Shown one piece after another: positions 6,164 to 9,260 of a DNA stretch of 9,260 nt. The stretch lies in assembly GCA_014380825.1 (NCBI GenBank), contig JACMJD010000672.1, forward strand, positions 1 to 9,260, written 5' to 3'. Source of the stretch: Phycisphaerae bacterium (lineage in GTDB: Bacteria; Planctomycetota; Phycisphaerae; Tepidisphaerales; Tepidisphaeraceae). Position 1 is the first letter of the stretch; every line of letters begins with the position of its first letter. The notes beneath the pieces were generated by a model. The model was not told the DNA's origin and did not search any database. It saw only the letters and a list, made by a program, of their open reading frames with translations. The position numbers and the translations under genes are program-made.

Positions 6164-6565
6164 ATGTTTATCGATCGTCTGTTAAGCGGTGGCAACGGGC
6201 CGGTGATTGAGGCGTCGGTGCGCTTTGCGGCGGCGCGGCATCGGATACTGACCGAGAACATCGCGAACGTCGATACGCCCGGATACATCCATCGCGATCT
6301 TTCGCAGGAAAAATTTCAGGTGCGGCTGTCCGAGCGCGTCGAACGGCGAAAATCATTGTCGGATGGCACGACGCGCTTCGACGACTTGGGCGGCGAGATC
6401 GAAAATGAGACCTCCGGCGTCCTGTTTCACGACGGGAATAACCGGTCGATGGAGCAGTTGATGAGCGACAGCGCTAAGAACGCGCTGTTTCACAACATGA
6501 TGCTCGAGATGCTGAGAAAACAATTTGGGACGATAGAGTTGGCGTTGAAGGAACGGGTGGGATGA
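6164..6565 (+). CDS. flgB: Flagellar basal-body proximal rod protein FlgB
   Basis: The product is 133 residues, close to the usual length of about 135-140. The N-terminal rod signature is clear: a helix with AARHRILTENIANVDTPGYI (about residues 23-42), containing the NIANVDTPGY motif shared by rod and hook proteins. The C-terminus forms the partner helix (LMSDSAKNALFHNMMLEMLR then KQFGTIELALKE). The mid-region is rich in charged residues and is typically variable. FlgB is exported by the flagellar type III apparatus and builds the proximal rod in the periplasm together with FlgC and FliE. No strong ribosome binding site precedes ATG 6164; TAGG (6151-6154) is the nearest purine-rich word. It is the first of the structural genes here and follows a gap with terminator and promoter candidates, so it probably heads its own transcription unit. 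Confidence 0.95.
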   Translation: MFIDRLLSGGNGPVIEASVRFAAARHRILTENIANVDTPGYIHRDLSQEKFQVRLSERVERRKSLSDGTTRFDDLGGEIENETSGVLFHDGNNRSMEQLMSDSAKNALFHNMMLEMLRKQFGTIELALKERVG

Positions 6566-6597
6566 CGAGTAAGAGTACGAGTAAGAATAACGGGTAA
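6566..6597. repeat. Short tandem repeat filling the flgB-flgC gap
   Basis: Directly after the flgB stop codon, the gap reads CGAGTA, AGAGTA, CGAGTA, AGAATA, ACGGGTA (6566-6596), a degenerate six-base repeat with a stronger 12-base period. It takes up nearly the whole 36-base gap, leaving only a few bases before the flgC ATG at 6602. There is no inverted arm. It contains TAA words at 6570, 6582, 6588 and 6595. No Shine-Dalgarno sequence for flgC is visible unless the AAGA words serve. Confidence 0.6.
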
Positions 6598-6601
6598 TTG
6601 C

Positions 6602-7006
6602 ATGTTTGATTCACTTGAGACCAGCGCCAGTGCCTTGATGGCCCAGCGCGTCCGCATGGATACGATCGCGGGAAACGTTGCGAACCTGAACACCACGCGC
6701 AATGAGAACGGCGAGCTGTCGCCATATCGTCGGCGGTTCGTGGTGTTTGCAAACGGATCCAATCCCGGGAACACGCACGCGGGCGTACATGTTCACGCGG
6801 TCGAACAGGATCGCGCGCCTTTCAGAAAAGTTTTCGATCCGGGCAACCGTGATGCGGGCCCGGATGGTTACGTCGAATATCCGAATGTCGACCTGGCCAT
6901 CGAACAAGTGAACATGCTCGAAGCATCACGAGCGTACGAAGCAAACGTCACGATGATGGAAACGACGAAGGCGATGATTAACGCGACCCTGCGACTCATC
7001 GCTTAA
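6602..7006 (+). CDS. flgC: Flagellar basal-body proximal rod protein FlgC
   Basis: The product is 134 residues, equal to the usual length. The N-terminus has the rod-protein helix SASALMAQRVRMDTIAGNVA with the NVANLNTTRN motif (about residues 25-34). The C-terminus carries the diagnostic FlgC stretch VDLAIEQVNMLEASRAYEAN, followed by a METTKAMINATLRLI helix. The central part (SPYRRRFVVF, then GVHVHAVEQD, YVEYPNVDL) is the conserved beta region. FlgC is exported and polymerises in the proximal rod with FlgB. The start at 6602 follows a short tandem repeat and has no clear ribosome binding site, so translation may be coupled to flgB. Its TAA lies only 12 bases before fliE, which indicates one operon. 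Confidence 0.96.
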   Translation: MFDSLETSASALMAQRVRMDTIAGNVANLNTTRNENGELSPYRRRFVVFANGSNPGNTHAGVHVHAVEQDRAPFRKVFDPGNRDAGPDGYVEYPNVDLAIEQVNMLEASRAYEANVTMMETTKAMINATLRLIA

Positions 7007-7018
7007 CGAGTAAACAAC

Positions 7019-7321
7019 ATGATCGACGGCATTTCAAACATCTCAAAACTCACCGGCGTGGGAAATACGCCCGGCGTGAAAGGGACCGGCGAAGCTGGAG
7101 GATCCAGCTTTTCCGATGTGCTGAAGGACAGCATCGACGAAGTGTCGAAGCTTCAGCAGGATGCCAGCCAGGCCGTTTCGGATCTGGCGACCGGGAAGAC
7201 CGAAGACGTGACCGGCGTGATGAGCGCGATGGAGAAATCCGATATCGCGTTCAAAACTCTGCTCTCGATTCGTGCGAAGCTGATGGACGCGTACGAAGAG
7301 ATCAAGAGCATGCCGATCTGA
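7019..7321 (+). CDS. fliE: Flagellar hook-basal body complex protein FliE
   Basis: The product is 100 residues; the family is typically about 100-110. The N-terminus is a flexible Gly/Thr-rich stretch. The helical part begins with SSFSDVLKDSIDEVSKLQQD (about 29-48) and runs through ASQAVSDLATG. The C-terminal helix VMSAMEKSDIAFKTLLSIRA (about 68-87) ends with KLMDAYEEIKSMPI and is the most diagnostic part of FliE (SMEKADLSFQTMLQVRNKLV-like in other bacteria). FliE links the MS ring to the proximal rod and is exported early. It sits 12 bases after flgC and before fliF, the standard order. No strong ribosome binding site precedes ATG 7019. Confidence 0.95.
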   Translation: MIDGISNISKLTGVGNTPGVKGTGEAGGSSFSDVLKDSIDEVSKLQQDASQAVSDLATGKTEDVTGVMSAMEKSDIAFKTLLSIRAKLMDAYEEIKSMPI

Positions 7322-7323
7322 AC

Positions 7324-7395
7324 GAGTTGCTAGTTGCTGGTTGCTAGTTGCTAGCGGAATTCTGCTAGCAACTAGCAACTAGCAACTCGCAACTC
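7324..7395. repeat. Heptad-repeat inverted repeat 4 between fliE and fliF
   Basis: The arms 7324-7355 and 7364-7395 are 32 bases each and complementary at 30 of 32 positions. The eight-base centre contains the palindrome GAATTC (7357-7362). Left units are GAGTTGC, TAGTTGC, TGGTTGC, TAGTTGC, TAGC; right units are GCTA, GCAACTA, GCAACTA, GCAACTC, GCAACTC. It begins two bases after the fliE stop. TAG words in the right arm at 7366, 7373 and 7380 fall in the three different frames. There is no following T run. Confidence 0.92.
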
Positions 7396-7405
7396 CATGG
7401 AGGCC

Positions 7406-7411
7406 AGGAGG
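7406..7411 (+). promoter_or_regulatory. Strong ribosome binding site of fliF
   Basis: AGGAGG, an exact Shine-Dalgarno sequence, lies eight bases before ATG 7420 and outside the preceding stem. It fixes the fliF start and rules out the nearby out-of-frame ATG at 7397. It is the best ribosome binding site in the window, as expected for a gene that must start translation after a large hairpin. Confidence 0.85.
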
Positions 7412-7419
7412 GCCAAGCC

Positions 7420-9102
7420 ATGGATGTATTGAAGGCACAACTTGCACGGATGCAGCAGCAGCTTTTGCAGCTCAGCGCGAGCCAGAAGATGCTGGCCATG
7501 TCGCTGGTGGCGATCATGGTGCTGACGTTGCTGTTCTGGGGCCGCTACGCGAGCACGGCGGACATGGAAGCGGTGCTGGATCAAACGCTGAAGCCGGACG
7601 AAGTCACGCGCATCACCAGCCAGATCCGCAGCCGCGGAATAGAATACCAGCTCGTTGGCGACCGCATCATGGTGCCGGCCGATCGCAAGTTCGACGTGCT
7701 GTCGGAGCTGAGTTATCTCCAGCTCCTTCCGAACGACACGAGCAACACGTACGACGAGATTCTCAAGCGCGTCAATCCCTGGTCAAGCACGGCCGACAAC
7801 GACGCGACGCGTAACCAGGCAAAGTCCGTGCTGCTGTCGCAATTGATCAAGAAATTCCCGGGTGTCTGGTCGGCGGATGTGCTGATCGATCCCACCAACG
7901 AGCGTCGGCTCGGAGGCGGCGGAAAGCAGCCGGTCGCGACGATCCTGATCATTCTTGAGGATCGCACCAAAACGCGCTTCGATCGCAACCTGGTCAATGC
8001 CGCCGCCCAGGCGGTGGTGGGCGCGCAGTCAGGCCTGGCGTTGTCGAACATCAAGGTCGTGATCAACGGCGTGCCGTGTACCGTCAGCGATCGCAACAGC
8101 GGCGTCGGTGGATTTGCCAGCAGCGACGAGATTCTCTCGCAGCAGCAGGAGGCCGAGCAATTCTTTACTCAGAAGATCTCGCAACTGCTGATCTGGATTC
8201 CCGGCGCGATGGTGGCGGTCACGTGCGATGTGAACATCAAGAGCGAGCGTCGCACCGAAGAACTTTACGATCCGAAAGGTATCGCGTCGAAAGAGTCGTC
8301 GTCCGAAAGCGAAACGAATGAGCAGGCATCGCCGCCCGCACCCGGCGGCGAACCCGGTGCAATACCGAACGCGCCGCTGTCGGTCGGGGGCTCGTCCCCA
8401 AGCGGCAGCGGAGCCGCGGCCGGATCAAATCGCAATCGCGAGTCGACCAAGTTTGAAAACCATTTCAGCAAATCGCAGATCGAGTCCTCGACTCCGCCCG
8501 GAAAACCGAAAGCGTTGGCCGCCACGGTTCGACTGCCGCGCAGCTTCTTTGTCGGCGTGTACAAACGATCGAACCCGGACTCGAAATCCGAGCCCGATGA
8601 ACAGGCCGTCGCGCAGCTTGTCGAGAAAGAGCTGCCGAAAATTCGCCGCGACGTGAAGAGCTGCACGTATATCACGAACGACGAGGACATCGTCGTCGAT
8701 ACGTATCCGGATGACCTCCCGCTGCTGAGCGCGGTGGCCACCAGTTCGCTGGCGGCATCGAAGAGCGCCGGTGGTTTCGCGGCGGCGCTGGGCGGTCACT
8801 ACAAGGAGATCGGCATCGGCGTGCTGGCGCTGATCAGCCTGTTCATGGTCTCGTCGATCGTCAAGAAGGGCACGCCCGCGCCGGTGATGGCGGTGGTGAG
8901 CGCACCAACGCAGCCGGAGATGCTGATGGCCGGCGAGGACGTCGCGGGCGAAGCCATGGAAGGCAGCTCGACGCTGGACGGTATGGAACTGGATGACGAC
9001 GCCGTCAAGGCGCAACAAATGGTCGAACAGGTCGCCACGATGGTAAAGGAAAATCCCGACGGCGCGGCAAACCTGGTGAAGCGATGGTTGAATAGAACAT
9101 GA
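7420..9102 (+). CDS. fliF: Flagellar MS-ring protein FliF
   Basis: The product is 560 residues, near the usual 520-570. The first membrane segment is at about residues 23-43 (KMLAMSLVAIMVLTLLFWG). The YscJ/FliF ring-building domains follow, with conserved stretches such as EVTRITSQIRSRGIEYQL, VADR-like DRIMVPADRK, SVLLSQLIKKFPGVWSADVL and VVGAQSGLALSNIKVV. A low-complexity Ser/Gly/Pro/Glu-rich stretch (about 290-362) corresponds to the variable periplasmic loop of the family. The second membrane segment is at about 463-481 (EIGIGVLALISLFMVSSIV). The cytoplasmic tail ends with VATMVKENPDGAANLVKRWL (538-557), the FliG-binding motif. FliF forms the inner-membrane ring that houses the export gate and carries the FliG rotor. 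The strong AGGAGG at 7406-7411 supports the start. fliG follows after 90 bases occupied by another inverted repeat. Confidence 0.96.
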   Translation: MDVLKAQLARMQQQLLQLSASQKMLAMSLVAIMVLTLLFWGRYASTADMEAVLDQTLKPDEVTRITSQIRSRGIEYQLVGDRIMVPADRKFDVLSELSYLQLLPNDTSNTYDEILKRVNPWSSTADNDATRNQAKSVLLSQLIKKFPGVWSADVLIDPTNERRLGGGGKQPVATILIILEDRTKTRFDRNLVNAAAQAVVGAQSGLALSNIKVVINGVPCTVSDRNSGVGGFASSDEILSQQQEAEQFFTQKISQLLIWIPGAMVAVTCDVNIKSERRTEELYDPKGIASKESSSESETNEQASPPAPGGEPGAIPNAPLSVGGSSPSGSGAAAGSNRNRESTKFENHFSKSQIESSTPPGKPKALAATVRLPRSFFVGVYKRSNPDSKSEPDEQAVAQLVEKELPKIRRDVKSCTYITNDEDIVVDTYPDDLPLLSAVATSSLAASKSAGGFAAALGGHYKEIGIGVLALISLFMVSSIVKKGTPAPVMAVVSAPTQPEMLMAGEDVAGEAMEGSSTLDGMELDDDAVKAQQMVEQVATMVKENPDGAANLVKRWLNRT

Positions 9103-9104
9103 AG

Positions 9105-9187
9105 GAGAGGGCAGAGGGCAGAGCGCAGAGGGCAGGAAAGACGCGGATCGCATTTCCTGCCCTCTGTCCTCTAACCTCTGACCTCTA
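9105..9187. repeat. Heptad-repeat inverted repeat 6 between fliF and fliG
   Basis: Two arms of exactly five 7-base units each (9105-9139 and 9153-9187) are complementary at 29 of 35 positions, with a 13-base loop. Left units are GAGAGGG, CAGAGGG, CAGAGCG, CAGAGGG, CAGGAAA; right units are TTTCCTG, CCCTCTG, TCCTCTA, ACCTCTG, ACCTCTA. The inner 14 pairs (9126-9139 with 9153-9166) are perfect. It starts two bases after the fliF stop and ends five bases before the fliG ATG, so it leaves no room for a Shine-Dalgarno sequence. Confidence 0.9.
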
Positions 9188-9192
9188 CAATT

Positions 9193-9260
9193 ATGGCCGA
9201 CATTTCCGGTGTCCGAAAAGCCGCCATTCTACTGCTCACCCTTGAGCAGGATCAGGCGGC
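9193..9260 (+). CDS. fliG: Flagellar motor switch protein FliG, 3'-truncated by the window edge
   Basis: Only the first 22 codons and two further bases are present: MADISGVRKAAILLLTLEQD followed by QA. The pattern (GxxKAAILLLxLxxDxA) is the typical N-terminus of FliG, the rotor protein that binds the FliF tail and interacts with the stator for torque. Its position directly after fliF is the standard order. The ATG lies five bases after an inverted repeat and no Shine-Dalgarno sequence is visible (the preceding bases are ACCTCTACAATT), so translation may depend on coupling to fliF or on an unusual initiation. Confidence 0.88.
   Translation, partial: MADISGVRKAAILLLTLEQDQA

Noticed and set aside
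3759..9187. The inverted repeats as ordinary Rho-independent terminators
   Set aside because: The elements at 3759-3817, 7324-7395 and 9105-9187 are not followed by a T run, and they sit between genes of one expected operon (rod and MS-ring genes).
338..9187. A CRISPR array or insertion sequence
   Set aside because: The units are only 7 bases, directly tandem without spacers, and no cas or transposase gene is present.

Overview
The window carries part of a flagellar gene cluster, with every supported gene on the + strand. Gene content (flgB-flgC-fliE-fliF-fliG order, an FlgN-like protein, a sigma-54-type two-component pair, an upstream DUF1844 gene) and the GC-rich coding sequence suggest a Gram-negative bacterium. 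Planctomycetota or a related lineage is my best guess, by inference only; there is no rRNA or other taxonomic marker.

Layout: the 3' end of a DUF1844 gene enters at the left edge (1-329). A gap of about 510 bases (330-841) holds an inverted-repeat element and a weak candidate promoter. Next come a 783-residue membrane-anchored TPR protein (842-3193), an FlgN-like export chaperone candidate (3314-3760), a soluble histidine kinase (3818-4642) and an NtrC/FlrC-type sigma-54 activator (4671-6050). A 113-base gap after the activator holds a terminator candidate and a sigma-54 promoter candidate. Then follow flgB (6164-6565), flgC (6602-7006), fliE (7019-7321), fliF (7420-9102) and the first 22 codons of fliG (9193 to the window end).

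Together these genes would build the MS ring (FliF), the rotor ring that sits on it (FliG), the rod-MS ring junction (FliE) and the proximal rod (FlgB, FlgC). The kinase and sigma-54 activator probably switch on flagellar genes, and the FlgN-like protein probably chaperones late export substrates. The TPR protein is unassigned; its position suggests an envelope or motor role.

The most unusual content is between the genes. Gaps are repeatedly filled by inverted repeats whose arms are built of tandem 7-base units: 338-436, 3759-3817, 7324-7395 and 9105-9187, with a one-armed relative at 3267-3287. The unit sequence differs from gap to gap, but the architecture and a loose register (ACNNCTR on the downstream arm) are shared. 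Two downstream arms place stop trinucleotides in all three frames. Three hairpins, if folded, would bring the stop codon of the upstream gene close to the start codon of the next gene. I regard this as the best candidate for an undescribed system in the window.
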